Shown in pieces: positions 1 through 8,290 of a stretch of DNA of 38,346 bases; position 1 is the first letter of the stretch; each line of letters opens with the position of its first letter. Under the pieces are notes generated by a model. The model did not search any database, was not told the DNA's origin, and saw only the letters and a program-made list of their open reading frames with translations. Source of the stretch: an uncultured Prochlorococcus sp. (lineage in GTDB: Bacteria > Cyanobacteriota > Cyanobacteriia > PCC-6307 > Cyanobiaceae); contig CABYNZ010000012.1 of NCBI GenBank assembly GCA_902520485.1, positions 1 through 38,346 on the forward strand, in the 5' to 3' direction. A program made the position numbers and the translations under genes.

Positions 1-330
1 TGGAATGATGAGAATTTTTATGATGATAACAGCGATATTAAGACATTTTCCAGAGAATCAAATTCTTATGAATCTGCTAAACAGCACTCGAAAAGACCTT
101 TAGAGGCGATATCTCTAAGGCAACCAAAAAATTTACAGACAACTGCGCAAAAGAAATTACCTTATGTGAAAGAGAGTAAGGACGAAGATTGGCCAGATGA
201 AATGGATTTCAAAGTTGAAAGATGGCAAAGAGCTTCAGAAAAAGAGAATAATACTTCGAGAGATCAATCAAACCAAAAAGTTCAATCAAACTCAAGAAAT
301 CTTCCTAGATCAAGAAGAAGAAGAGTATAG
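1..330 (+). CDS. 3' end of an unidentified protein with an Arg-rich C-terminus (partial)
   Basis: Frame 1 is open from the first base to the TAG at 328-330, giving 109 residues with no start inside the window, so the gene is cut at its 5' end. The visible part is hydrophilic, rich in Ser, Asn, Lys, Asp and Glu, and looks disordered. It contains a short Trp/acidic patch (DEDWPDEMDF) and ends in PRSRRRRV. No catalytic domain is visible. Cyanobacterial Ycf66-type proteins have a membrane N-terminus and a charged, Arg-ending tail, so this could be such a tail, but that is a weak guess. The last 21 bases overlap the convergent gene at 310-852. That it is coding is fairly sure; the identity is unknown. 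Confidence 0.65.
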   Translation, partial: WNDENFYDDNSDIKTFSRESNSYESAKQHSKRPLEAISLRQPKNLQTTAQKKLPYVKESKDEDWPDEMDFKVERWQRASEKENNTSRDQSNQKVQSNSRNLPRSRRRRV

Positions 331-852
331 TTTTGTGAATTCTTTAATTCCTGAATAGCCTAATATCTTTTCTAAATGTGGATTGAATACTTCTCTAATA
401 ATTGTTAGGGGCTTTTTGTCTCGAAAAAATCTATAATTTCTTGACCAGAATGGTCCTTTAAAACAAAATTGATCCTCTAACCAATCTGAATTAACAAGTG
501 AAATTCCGTCAACTTCTCTAAATAATTCTGATCTGTCTTGTGTCAAATTCTTCCAAATTGGTTCTTCTTTGGCTTTTAAATTTTCATTCACTTGTTCTGC
601 ATTCCACCAACTTTCAGCCCATGCTAGGTTTTTATTATTATTTTTAATCCATACTTGTCTTCTAATTAAAGGTCCATTTAACTGATTTAGTTCTTTAGGA
701 CCTTCTTCAATGAATAGAGGATCTTCTCGCATTGAAATTAATTTAATTTTCGTCTCTTGATTAGTTAAAAGCTGTAAATGTCTAGTTGGACTTCCATCTC
801 CAAGCAGCATTAATTTCCATGGACCAGATATTTTTGGTAATGAATTTTTCAC
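310..852 (-). CDS. ycf21: Chorismate--pyruvate lyase-like protein (DUF98/Ycf21 family)
   Basis: This 180-residue protein carries the pattern of the DUF98/Ycf21 branch of chorismate lyases: an N-terminal LLGDGSPTRHLQLLTNQ segment, a central RRQVWIKNNNKNLAWAESWW, and PIWKNLTQDRSELFREVDGI. In cyanobacteria this family makes 4-hydroxybenzoate from chorismate, the ring precursor of plastoquinone; that role is family knowledge, not shown here. The start is a GTG at 850-852 without a clear Shine-Dalgarno. The frame stays open 22 codons further upstream, to a TGA at 919-921, but holds no ATG, GTG or TTG there, so the true N-terminus is uncertain. It lies downstream of mnmG on the same strand. Its 3' end overlaps the convergent gene at 1-330 by 21 bases. 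Confidence 0.8.
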   Translation of the reverse strand: MKNSLPKISGPWKLMLLGDGSPTRHLQLLTNQETKIKLISMREDPLFIEEGPKELNQLNGPLIRRQVWIKNNNKNLAWAESWWNAEQVNENLKAKEEPIWKNLTQDRSELFREVDGISLVNSDWLEDQFCFKGPFWSRNYRFFRDKKPLTIIREVFNPHLEKILGYSGIKEFTKLYSSSS

Positions 853-933
853 TAAAAAATTAGAGGCTTTTTCTTCCCATAAAATTTTTGGCGAGTTAAA
901 AAGTTTATTATTCAGTGCTCAGACGGAATGCTT

Positions 934-2901
934 TTAAGATGATAACTTTTTTTCGACCAAAATATTTGCCTTTTCTTTTTTTATTTCTCTTATTTTTAGC
1001 CAAATAAGTAATGCAGTTAAATCAGCTTTGCTTACTCCAGGAATTTTCGAAGCATCACCAAAATTTTTTGGCTTTATCTTATTCAAATTTTCTCTAGCTT
1101 CTAAAGATAATGTATCTATCTTTTCATAATTTATTTCTTGGGGCAGAGATTTACAGCTTTGACGATTTATTTGTTCAATGTTGTTTTTTTGTCTTTTAAG
1201 GTAACCCTCGTATTTAATATCTATTTCAACACCTTCCTGTATTGAAGAATCTAGATTTTTTTCATTCAAATCATATTTAATTAGATCTGAATAATGAAAG
1301 TTTGGTCTTTTTAAAAGTTCTTTCAAAGTTGTTGAGCCTTTGATCTTAGATCCCGTTTCTAATTCTATTGTTTTTGATATTTTATCGGTATTTTTTAAAC
1401 GAGTGTTTTTTAATCTAAATTTCTCTTCCTCGAGGAGTTTCATTTTTTCTTGATAAGACGACCATCTTTTCTCATTAATTAACCCTATTTGATAACCCAA
1501 TGGGGTTAATCTTCTATCCGCATTATCTCCTCTAAGAGTTAACCTATATTCACTCCTGCTAGTGAGAACTCTGTATGGTTCTTTAAGATCTTTGTTAATT
1601 AAATCATTGATCATTGTTCCTATATAACTGCTTTCTCTAGTGAAGATTATTGGGTCTTTTTTCTTTAGTTTTCTTGTCGCATTGACTCCTGCAACTAATC
1701 CTTGTGCTGCTGCCTCTTCATAGCCAGTAGTCCCATTAATTTGTCCGGCGCTAAATAAATATTCAATTTCTTTCGTTTCAAGTGATGTTTGGAGCTGTGT
1801 TGCAGGTATGTAGTCATACTCCACAGCATATGCTGGTCGTAACATTTTACATTCACTTAATCCAGGTAAGGTTCTTAAAAGTTCTAATTGAATATTTTCG
1901 GGTAAACCTGTAGAAAATCCTTGTACATATATTTCAGGGGTATTAATTCCTTCTGGTTCTAAGAAAATTTGATGTGAATCTTTATCAGCAAATTTAACGA
2001 TTTTATCTTCAATTGATGGACAATATCTTGGCCCCTTACTATCAATAAAACCGCCGTAAATCGGAGTTAAATGTAAATTGTCTCGAATTAGTTGATGTGT
2101 CTTGGTAGTTGTTCTTGTGATGTGACAACTTACTTGGGGCATATTATTTTTTATATCTGGGTCAAAAGAAAAATATTTATCTGCTGCAGTACTTGGTTGA
2201 ATATCTAATTCATCAAAAATGATACTTCTTTTATCAACTCTCGCAGGAGTACCTGTTTTTAAACGTTCTGTTTTTATACCAATTTCGTGCAAATTTTGAG
2301 TAAGACCTTGTGCTGCTTGTTCACCAGATCTGCCAGCTGACATTGATTTATTACCTATCCATATTCTTCCTTCTAAAAAGGTTCCAGCAGTGATTATGAC
2401 TGATTTCGCTGAATAATAACTACCAAAGAAAGTTCTTACACCTTTTATTCGTTTTTTTATATTTTTTTTTGAGTTAGGTCCAACTACTTCAGTTATTCCA
2501 ATATCAAGTTCAGTAATCATTGCTTCTTTCAAAGATAAATTATCCGTATTTTGTAGTATTTCGATCATTCTTTTTGAGTATTCTCTTTTATCTGTTTGAG
2601 CTCTTAATGCCCATACAGCTGGTCCTCTACTTGCGTTTAATATTCTTTTTTGTATAGCTGTTTCATCAGCTAATTTTCCAATAATTCCTCCTAACGCATC
2701 AACTTCGTGCACTAACTGACTTTTTGCTGGTCCGCCTACTGCAGGGTTACAAGGTTGCCAGGCAATTCTATCTAGATTGATTGTAAATAATGCTGTAGAA
2801 AAACCTAATTTTGCTGTAGTAATAGCTGCTTCACATCCTGCATGTCCTCCTCCAATAACTATGATGTCAAAAGATTCATTTGTTGATTTATGATCTTGCA
2901 T
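934..2901 (-). CDS. mnmG: tRNA uridine-5-carboxymethylaminomethyl modification enzyme MnmG (GidA)
   Basis: The 655-residue protein matches MnmG in full length. The N-terminus holds the FAD dinucleotide-binding motif [12 protein letters not shown] (Gly at 17-19 and 22), followed by the family signatures [21 protein letters not shown] and [11 protein letters not shown]. The C-terminal helical domain ends with a [18 protein letters not shown]-type segment used for MnmE contact and tRNA binding. With MnmE it installs the cmnm5 group on U34 of some tRNAs, using FAD and methylenetetrahydrofolate. It follows dnaB by 12 bases and is probably cotranscribed with it. An A9 run in the coding strand (2462-2470) is a possible slippage site but does not break the frame. 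Confidence 0.97.
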   Translation of the reverse strand: MQDHKSTNESFDIIVIGGGHAGCEAAITTAKLGFSTALFTINLDRIAWQPCNPAVGGPAKSQLVHEVDALGGIIGKLADETAIQKRILNASRGPAVWALRAQTDKREYSKRMIEILQNTDNLSLKEAMITELDIGITEVVGPNSKKNIKKRIKGVRTFFGSYYSAKSVIITAGTFLEGRIWIGNKSMSAGRSGEQAAQGLTQNLHEIGIKTERLKTGTPARVDKRSIIFDELDIQPSTAADKYFSFDPDIKNNMPQVSCHITRTTTKTHQLIRDNLHLTPIYGGFIDSKGPRYCPSIEDKIVKFADKDSHQIFLEPEGINTPEIYVQGFSTGLPENIQLELLRTLPGLSECKMLRPAYAVEYDYIPATQLQTSLETKEIEYLFSAGQINGTTGYEEAAAQGLVAGVNATRKLKKKDPIIFTRESSYIGTMINDLINKDLKEPYRVLTSRSEYRLTLRGDNADRRLTPLGYQIGLINEKRWSSYQEKMKLLEEEKFRLKNTRLKNTDKISKTIELETGSKIKGSTTLKELLKRPNFHYSDLIKYDLNEKNLDSSIQEGVEIDIKYEGYLKRQKNNIEQINRQSCKSLPQEINYEKIDTLSLEARENLNKIKPKNFGDASKIPGVSKADLTALLIWLKIREIKKEKANILVEKKLSS

Positions 2902-2913
2902 TTTAGGATCGAT

Positions 2914-4296
2914 TTAATTAGCTAAATTCCTAAATCTTGTAAATTGAGGTTCAAATAATAATTTAACAGTTCCTACGGGCCCATTTCTATGTTTAGTGAC
3001 AATGATCTCAGTTATCCCCCTATCTTCAGTTTCTGGATTATAGTATTCATCTCTATAAATCATTAGTACTAAATCTGCGTCTTGTTCGATAGAACCTGAT
3101 TCTCTTAGATCGCTTAACATCGGTCTCTTATTTGTTCTTGATTCTACTCCTCTACTAAGTTGAGATAAAGCAACCACTGGTACTTTTAATTCTCTTGCCA
3201 TGCTTTTAAGACCTCTTGTTATCCGCGAAAGTTCTTGAACTCTATTATCAGGGGTTGATCCTTCCATCAATTGAAGGTAATCAATCACAATTAATCCCAG
3301 TTCTTTTTTTTGTTCAGCTATTAATCTTCTGCATAGAGATCTCATCTCTAAAACACTTAAGTTAGGTTTGTCATCTATAAATATTGGTAATTGACCCAAT
3401 GAATTGATGCCTTCTCCAAGTAATGGCCATTCATCTTGTTGTAATCTTCCTGTCCTTAGCCTTCCGCTCTCTATCCCAACTTCCATAGAAAGTAATCTAT
3501 ATGTCAATTGTTCTTTACTCATTTCAAGGCTAAATACACAAACAGGTAAATCTTGAGATTGCGCAACATTCTTAGCTAGATTAAGAACTATTGAAGTTTT
3601 CCCCATTGAAGGTCTTCCAGCAACAATTATTAAATCACTTCTTTGAAAGCCTTGAGTCATCGCATCAAGGTCGTAAAAATTTACGGGAATTCCAGCTACT
3701 GAAGTACCTAATGATCTCGACTCTATTTCATTGAAAGTACTTGTAAGGATTTCAGCTGCTTGAGTCAGACCTTTTGAAGGTTTTTCTTGACTGATTTCAA
3801 ATATTTTTTGCTCCGCTTTATCTAGAACTTCATTAGTATCTTGAGTCTGATCAAAACCTAGTTGAACCACCTCATTTCCAGATCTGATAAGTTGCCTTCT
3901 CATGAATTTGTCGTTAATTAAATTAGCAACTTGTTCTATGGACGCTGTTGAGGAAACATTTTCAACTAGTTCTACTAGTTTGCTGTTACCTCCAATTTTT
4001 TCTAGTGATCCATTATCTGCTAACCAAGCACTCATGGATGTTAAATCAGTTGGTTTGCCTTGGGTATGCAACATTAATGCTGTTCTATAAATCTCTTGAT
4101 GGGCATTTATATAAAAAGCTTCAGGTTTAATTAAGTCTGCAATTCTTCCGATCGCGTCTGGATCAAGAAGTATCCCACCAAGAACTGCTTCCTCTGCTTG
4201 AACGTTTTGAGGAGGGACTAATCCAGCATTTTCACTATTAAAATCTTTTTTAAAATTTTTATTTTGCCCATTATTTGGAAAAGGTACGGAAACCAT
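2914..4296 (-). CDS. dnaB: Replicative DNA helicase DnaB
   Basis: This 460-residue protein is a complete DnaB. An N-terminal DnaG-interacting domain starts near residue 27 (PPQNVQAEEAVLGGILLDP). The RecA-like core has Walker A GRPSMGKTS at 227-235, Walker B in LIVIDYLQLM near 340, and the LSQLSRGVESR arginine-containing segment. It is the hexameric ring helicase that unwinds DNA at the fork. Some cyanobacterial dnaB genes carry an intein in the P-loop region; here the motif is uninterrupted. It lies downstream of rplI, an order also found in E. coli and Bacillus, and 12 bases upstream of mnmG. Confidence 0.97.
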   Translation of the reverse strand: MVSVPFPNNGQNKNFKKDFNSENAGLVPPQNVQAEEAVLGGILLDPDAIGRIADLIKPEAFYINAHQEIYRTALMLHTQGKPTDLTSMSAWLADNGSLEKIGGNSKLVELVENVSSTASIEQVANLINDKFMRRQLIRSGNEVVQLGFDQTQDTNEVLDKAEQKIFEISQEKPSKGLTQAAEILTSTFNEIESRSLGTSVAGIPVNFYDLDAMTQGFQRSDLIIVAGRPSMGKTSIVLNLAKNVAQSQDLPVCVFSLEMSKEQLTYRLLSMEVGIESGRLRTGRLQQDEWPLLGEGINSLGQLPIFIDDKPNLSVLEMRSLCRRLIAEQKKELGLIVIDYLQLMEGSTPDNRVQELSRITRGLKSMARELKVPVVALSQLSRGVESRTNKRPMLSDLRESGSIEQDADLVLMIYRDEYYNPETEDRGITEIIVTKHRNGPVGTVKLLFEPQFTRFRNLAN

Positions 4297-4354
4297 ATCT
4301 TTAATTGCTTAGATATATACTCTGGCTACTTTTCAAAATAATGCAACAAATTGA

Positions 4355-4810
4355 TCAACTTGTTACTTCAATATTTACTTCTGCATTTACTTCTGGATGT
4401 AGTTTTATTTTTGCAGTAAAGGAACCTAAATTATGAATATCAGGTACAATTATGTTTCTTCTATCAATTTCTTTTTTAGTTGCTGCTTCTATTGCTTCGG
4501 CAACATCCCCATTGGTAACAGTTCCAAAAAGGATACCATCTTCTCCAACCTGTTTTTTGATAGTGAACCTACCTATTGTTGACAAGGCAGTTTGGAAATC
4601 TAAAGCTTCTTGCTTTAACTTATCTGCAGCAATTTTTTCTTTTTCTTTTTTCCGTTCAATTTGTTTAAGAACAGCTGGGGTTACATTCATTGCCTTTCCG
4701 TAAGGTAATAGAAAGTTTCTTGCATATCCAGGTGCTACTTCAACTAAATCGCCTTCTTTACCTAATGAGGCGATTGATTCAGTTAATGCGACTTGTACTC
4801 TTTTAGCCAT
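4355..4810 (-). CDS. rplI: 50S ribosomal protein L9
   Basis: The 151-residue protein has the L9 N-terminal signature [20 protein letters not shown], the long connecting helix (about 60-75, rich in Lys and Glu) and the C-terminal rRNA-binding domain. I chose the ATG at 4808-4810 because it gives [12 protein letters not shown], the expected N-terminus. The frame extends five codons upstream to another ATG (4825), but that would add an atypical MFNTF. It is followed by dnaB after 58 bases and preceded by desC on the same strand, 20 bases away. Confidence 0.96.
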   Translation of the reverse strand: MAKRVQVALTESIASLGKEGDLVEVAPGYARNFLLPYGKAMNVTPAVLKQIERKKEKEKIAADKLKQEALDFQTALSTIGRFTIKKQVGEDGILFGTVTNGDVAEAIEAATKKEIDRRNIIVPDIHNLGSFTAKIKLHPEVNAEVNIEVTS

Positions 4811-4830
4811 GAAAGTATTGAACAATATAA

Positions 4831-5769
4831 TTAATAATAAGACCTAGAGGGCAACTTTACTTTTTTTGCAAGACCTAATTTCGCAAGAATCTTAATATGT
4901 TCCCATGTTATATCGATTTGACCTCTAAATAATCCTTGTTTAGCTGAATTCGGAAACGCATGATGATTGTTGTGCCAACCTTCTCCAAAAGTTAATGCAG
5001 CAACCCATGCATTGTTTTTGGATGAATCGCCACTTTCAAAAGGCGCTTTACCCCAACAATGTGTTGCTGAATTTACAAGCCAAGTGACGTGATAAACCAC
5101 CACAAGCCTCAATGGTATGCCCCAAAGGACTAGAGCCCAGCCTCCAACTCCTAATTTTTGACCTATTGCGTACAAAGAAAGTCCAATAGGAATTTGAAGG
5201 AATAAAAAATATTTATTTAACAACCTATAGTATGGATCTTTAATTAAATCTGCACTTAGTTTTGGAACAGTTTTGAGTGCTTCAACGTCTTTAAACATCC
5301 AACCCATATGACTCCACCAAAATCCTTTTTTACTATTGTGATGATCTACTTCAGTATCTGAAAAAGAGTGGTGATGCCTATGTAAACCTACCCAATCTAT
5401 TGGTCCATGCTGGCAACTTATCGCTCCGCAGGTAGCAAAAAATCTTTCTAGCCATCTTGGAACTACAAAAGATCTGTGCGATAACAATCTGTGATATCCA
5501 AGAGTGACTCCCAGACAAGCAGTAACCCAGTAAAAAAATAACAATGATACTACTGCTGGCAAACTCCAAAATTTTGGCTGTATGGCTATGAGGGATAGAA
5601 TATGAATTGCTACCATGAAAAAAATTGTTCCCCAAGTTTTATGTAATCTTGGAGGATATTTTTTGGAATGACTGGAAGGTTCCAGTAATTTTTCTGAAAG
5701 CTCTATAACTTTTTCAGCTGGAACAGGTTTTTTTAATTTTGCTGTTTCTTGGAAAATTACTGAATTCAT
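4831..5769 (-). CDS. desC: Acyl-lipid delta-9 fatty acid desaturase
   Basis: The 312-residue membrane protein has the three histidine boxes of the DesC/stearoyl-desaturase family: HRLLSH at 93-98, HRHHH at 130-134 and HNNHH at 266-270, which bind the di-iron centre. Hydrophobic segments lie near 45-65, 70-92 and 185-235. The family puts the first double bond at delta-9 in membrane-bound acyl chains and takes electrons from ferredoxin. It could be a paralogue with another position specificity, since picocyanobacteria carry several desaturases. It is divergent from the HTH-like gene at 5845, with 75 bases between them that contain a 7-bp inverted repeat. rplI follows 20 bases downstream. Confidence 0.93.
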   Translation of the reverse strand: MNSVIFQETAKLKKPVPAEKVIELSEKLLEPSSHSKKYPPRLHKTWGTIFFMVAIHILSLIAIQPKFWSLPAVVSLLFFYWVTACLGVTLGYHRLLSHRSFVVPRWLERFFATCGAISCQHGPIDWVGLHRHHHSFSDTEVDHHNSKKGFWWSHMGWMFKDVEALKTVPKLSADLIKDPYYRLLNKYFLFLQIPIGLSLYAIGQKLGVGGWALVLWGIPLRLVVVYHVTWLVNSATHCWGKAPFESGDSSKNNAWVAALTFGEGWHNNHHAFPNSAKQGLFRGQIDITWEHIKILAKLGLAKKVKLPSRSYY

Positions 5770-5773
5770 GATA

Positions 5774-5791
5774 TTGAAAAACTATTTTCAA
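5774..5791. promoter_or_regulatory. 7-bp inverted repeat in the desC / HTH-gene divergent region
   Basis: The sequence TTGAAAA-ACTA-TTTTCAA forms a perfect 7-bp inverted repeat with a 4-base spacer, starting 5 bases upstream of the desC ATG. As DNA it could be an operator. As RNA it would sit next to the desC initiation codon and could hinder translation when folded. It is short and AT-rich, so it may be chance. Confidence 0.25.
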
Positions 5792-5818
5792 AATTACCGA
5801 TATGTAATATTATCATAC

Positions 5819-5824
5819 TATACT
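5819..5824 (+). promoter_or_regulatory. Possible -10 element for the HTH-like gene
   Basis: TATACT lies 20 bases before the GTG of the gene at 5845 in the only space available for its promoter. No convincing -35 was seen, which is usual in this AT-rich genome type. Weak support. Confidence 0.25.
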
Positions 5825-5844
5825 ATTGATAAGTTTAATTATCT

Positions 5845-6543
5845 GTGAGTCTCGGATATCGCGATAAATTATCTAGAGGTCGAAGGGCTATGGCTCATTT
5901 GATACACCTTTGGCATGAGAGAAATGGTTGGTCACATAGGGTTTTGCCATTACTTTCTGAAATTCTTGATTTAGGTAAAGTTCATAATTCGCAAATTTCT
6001 AATCTTAGGAATGGAAAGCTATCTTCGCCAGGGCCTGAAGTTTTTCTTGCTTTAGCTCAAGTTAATACGATTCTTGATCAAGGTATAGAAAAAATCAGGG
6101 ATCGTTTAGAAAATGATTATCCAGAGTTATGGAAATCTTTGCAAGAGTCTGCATTACCCCTGAAAAATGATTCTGGTAATCCATTGTCGGCTGGGGAGTT
6201 ATTTGAGATATTTTCAGGATTAAAATCTCTCCCTTCATCTTTTGACTGGTATATAGAGGATGAAGAAGCTTCTGCTTTAAGTGATGCTCTTTCAGTTCAT
6301 TTTTGTCAGAATAAGGCTTGGAGATCATGTAAAATTAAGGTAATGGAAGCCTATGCTGTCAATAAATCTAACCGTAGAGAACGTTTTGCTGAGGTAATAG
6401 CAGGAATCAGAGACTATACGGCTGAAGAGTTAGATGGAGAACTTCTTGATTTATATGAGGCTTCAAAAAAGCTCTCTTATTTTCAGGGTAGTGGTCCTAA
6501 TGCTTTCCTCACAGAATTAAGAAATTTAGCTTCTGAAAAGTAA
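5845..6543 (+). CDS. Uncharacterised protein with an N-terminal HTH-like segment
   Basis: I do not recognise this 232-residue soluble protein as a named family. Residues 27-75 resemble a Cro/XRE-type helix-turn-helix: HNSQISNLRNGKL is followed by SPGPEVFLALAQVN, where such proteins have the recognition helix and the next helix. The rest is acidic and helical, with no membrane segment or cysteine cluster. The start is GTG, just after an in-frame TAA at 5836-5838; an internal ATG at 5890 is an alternative. It is divergent from desC and 18 bases upstream of the PLP-enzyme gene, so it probably leads the operon that ends in gcvHP. A regulatory role is inference only. Confidence 0.8.
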   Translation: MSLGYRDKLSRGRRAMAHLIHLWHERNGWSHRVLPLLSEILDLGKVHNSQISNLRNGKLSSPGPEVFLALAQVNTILDQGIEKIRDRLENDYPELWKSLQESALPLKNDSGNPLSAGELFEIFSGLKSLPSSFDWYIEDEEASALSDALSVHFCQNKAWRSCKIKVMEAYAVNKSNRRERFAEVIAGIRDYTAEELDGELLDLYEASKKLSYFQGSGPNAFLTELRNLASEK

Positions 6544-6561
6544 CCTGAGTTTTAATAATTA

Positions 6562-7854
6562 ATGACATTGAACAATAACCTAAACTTGGCTAAAAATGCT
6601 GTTCTTTCTGTAGAAGAGAGTTTAAGTGAGGTTTTCCAAGAAAGATCAAATCAAGTTTTCCAGAAATTAGAAAATATTTTGACAATTTTTAAAGAAGAAA
6701 AAGTTTCTACTAGTCATTTCAATCAATCTTCTGGTAGTGGTCATGGCGATATATCTAGAGAAAAAATTGATGAGGTTTTCGCAAGATTGTTTCTTGCTGA
6801 AAAGGCAGCTGTGAGAATGCAATTTGTAAGCGGAACGCATGCAATAAGTTCTGTTTTATTTGGAATTCTTAGGCCTGGAGATGTCATGTTATCTCTTACA
6901 GGACAACCATATGACACGTTAGAAGAAGTGATAGGAATAAGGGGAGGAGGTAAAGGCTCACTTAATGATTTTGAGATTGAATATAAGCAAATAAATATTT
7001 GTGAGAATTTTGATTCTTTTGAAGAAAAGATTATTCATTCTTTTCAAGAAAATTCATACAAATTAGTATTCATACAAAAAAGTTGTGGATATAGTTGGAG
7101 AAAATCTCTTACCAATCATCAGATAGAGAAAATTTGCAGTTTGATTCATACTCTTGATCCTAACTGCATATGTTTTGTTGATAACTGTTATGGGGAGCTT
7201 GTTGAAGATAGTGAACCAATTTCTAAAGGGGCAAATATAATTGCTGGATCATTGATTAAAAATTTGGGAGGGACAATCGTTCCTACTGGTGGCTATGTTG
7301 CAGGAGATGCAGAGTTGGTTGAGATGGCATGTTCTAGATTAACTTCACCAGGCATTGGTTCATCTGCAGGAATAAATTTTGGACTAGGAAGATTAATTTT
7401 GCAGGGTTTGTTTTTAGCACCACAAATTGTTCACGAATCACTAAAAGGCGCTGATATGGTTGCAGCAGTTTTTAAAAATTTGGGATTTAAGGTTTTGCCA
7501 GAGCCAGCAACTTATAGATCTGATCTTATTCAGTCAGTGAGATTGAATAATCCTGATTTGGTAAAAAAAGTTTGTCAATCTTTTCAAAATTCCTCACCAG
7601 TAGATTCTTTTCTTAATGTTGTTCCATCATCAATGGATGGATATGATTCAAAATTATTAATGGCAGGAGGTACATTTATTGAAGGAAGTACAAGTGAATT
7701 TTCCGCTGATGCTCCTCTAAGAGATCCTTACAATATTTTTGTTCAAGGTGGTTCTCACATAGCTCACATCAAAATTGCACTAATTCAATTATTATTTGAA
7801 TTATTAGAGGAAAAATTAATTTCAAAGGATTCTCTATTATTTTTATCAACTTAA
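6562..7854 (+). CDS. Fold-type I PLP enzyme of the methionine gamma-lyase-like 'aluminium resistance' family
   Basis: The 430-residue protein resembles the cystathionine beta-lyase-related family often called aluminium resistance protein (Met_gamma_lyase, PF06838). It shows the N-terminal HFNQSSGSGHGDISREKIDEVFA signature, RMQFVSGTHAI near 85-95 (phosphate-binding region), an Asp in FVDNCYGE (D207) expected to contact the pyridine nitrogen, and the Schiff-base lysine in GSLIKNLGG (K233). The substrate is not known; the family name comes from a screening phenotype and should not be taken as function. The gene is 18 bases after the HTH-like gene and only 2 bases before gcvH, so it is probably cotranscribed with the glycine cleavage genes. 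Confidence 0.88.
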   Translation: MTLNNNLNLAKNAVLSVEESLSEVFQERSNQVFQKLENILTIFKEEKVSTSHFNQSSGSGHGDISREKIDEVFARLFLAEKAAVRMQFVSGTHAISSVLFGILRPGDVMLSLTGQPYDTLEEVIGIRGGGKGSLNDFEIEYKQINICENFDSFEEKIIHSFQENSYKLVFIQKSCGYSWRKSLTNHQIEKICSLIHTLDPNCICFVDNCYGELVEDSEPISKGANIIAGSLIKNLGGTIVPTGGYVAGDAELVEMACSRLTSPGIGSSAGINFGLGRLILQGLFLAPQIVHESLKGADMVAAVFKNLGFKVLPEPATYRSDLIQSVRLNNPDLVKKVCQSFQNSSPVDSFLNVVPSSMDGYDSKLLMAGGTFIEGSTSEFSADAPLRDPYNIFVQGGSHIAHIKIALIQLLFELLEEKLISKDSLLFLST

Positions 7855-7856
7855 TC

Positions 7857-8246
7857 ATGTCTTACCAGTTTCCAGAGTACCTTAACTATGCTGATACCCA
7901 TGAGTACGTCTTGGAAGAAAATGGATTGTTAAAAATTGGAGTTAGTGAATTTGCTATTGATCAATTAGGAGATATTGTTTTTGTTGAGTTAGCTGATCAA
8001 GGGACGATTCTAGAGAAAGGTGAGACTTTTGGAACAATAGAATCTGTTAAGGCCGTTGAGGAAGTTTACCTTCCTTTTTCAGGGGAAATAGTATCTGTAA
8101 ATGAAAGTGTTACTGATAATCCTGAGCTCTTACAGAATGATCCGATTGGGGAAGGTTGGTTAGTGATTTTGAAACCAGAATCAGAAGTATCAATTGCTGA
8201 TTTGATGACATCTAAGGAATATCAATCAAAGGTTATGCCAAATTAA
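7857..8246 (+). CDS. gcvH: Glycine cleavage system H protein
   Basis: The 129-residue protein has the lipoyl-domain fold signature, with the lipoylated lysine in GTIESVKAVEEVYLP (K65, equivalent to E. coli K64) and the GDIVFVELADQG strand before it. It shuttles the aminomethyl group from GcvP to GcvT and then to dihydrolipoamide dehydrogenase. It starts 2 bases after the PLP-enzyme gene and precedes gcvP by 44 bases. gcvT is not in the window. Confidence 0.97.
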   Translation: MSYQFPEYLNYADTHEYVLEENGLLKIGVSEFAIDQLGDIVFVELADQGTILEKGETFGTIESVKAVEEVYLPFSGEIVSVNESVTDNPELLQNDPIGEGWLVILKPESEVSIADLMTSKEYQSKVMPN

Positions 8247-8290
8247 AGCAAAATCTGTATCAGTAGGCTAAGTTATAGAAAAAATTGGAT

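Noticed and set aside
2462-2470. A9 run in the mnmG coding strand as a programmed frameshift
   Set aside because: A shifted frame gives no immediate stop and no sensible product, and it would break an enzyme whose C-terminal half is needed. It serves as a reminder that A-runs occur by chance in this AT-rich DNA.
2914-4296. Intein in dnaB (and in dnaX)
   Set aside because: Both P-loop regions are continuous and both proteins have normal lengths.
4355-4825. rplI start at the upstream ATG (4825)
   Set aside because: It adds MFNTF before the standard L9 N-terminus MAKRVQVAL; the downstream ATG at 4808-4810 fits the family.
8247-8290. Glycine riboswitch before gcvP
   Set aside because: The gap is only 44 bases, too short for a glycine aptamer, and there is none before gcvH (2 bases).
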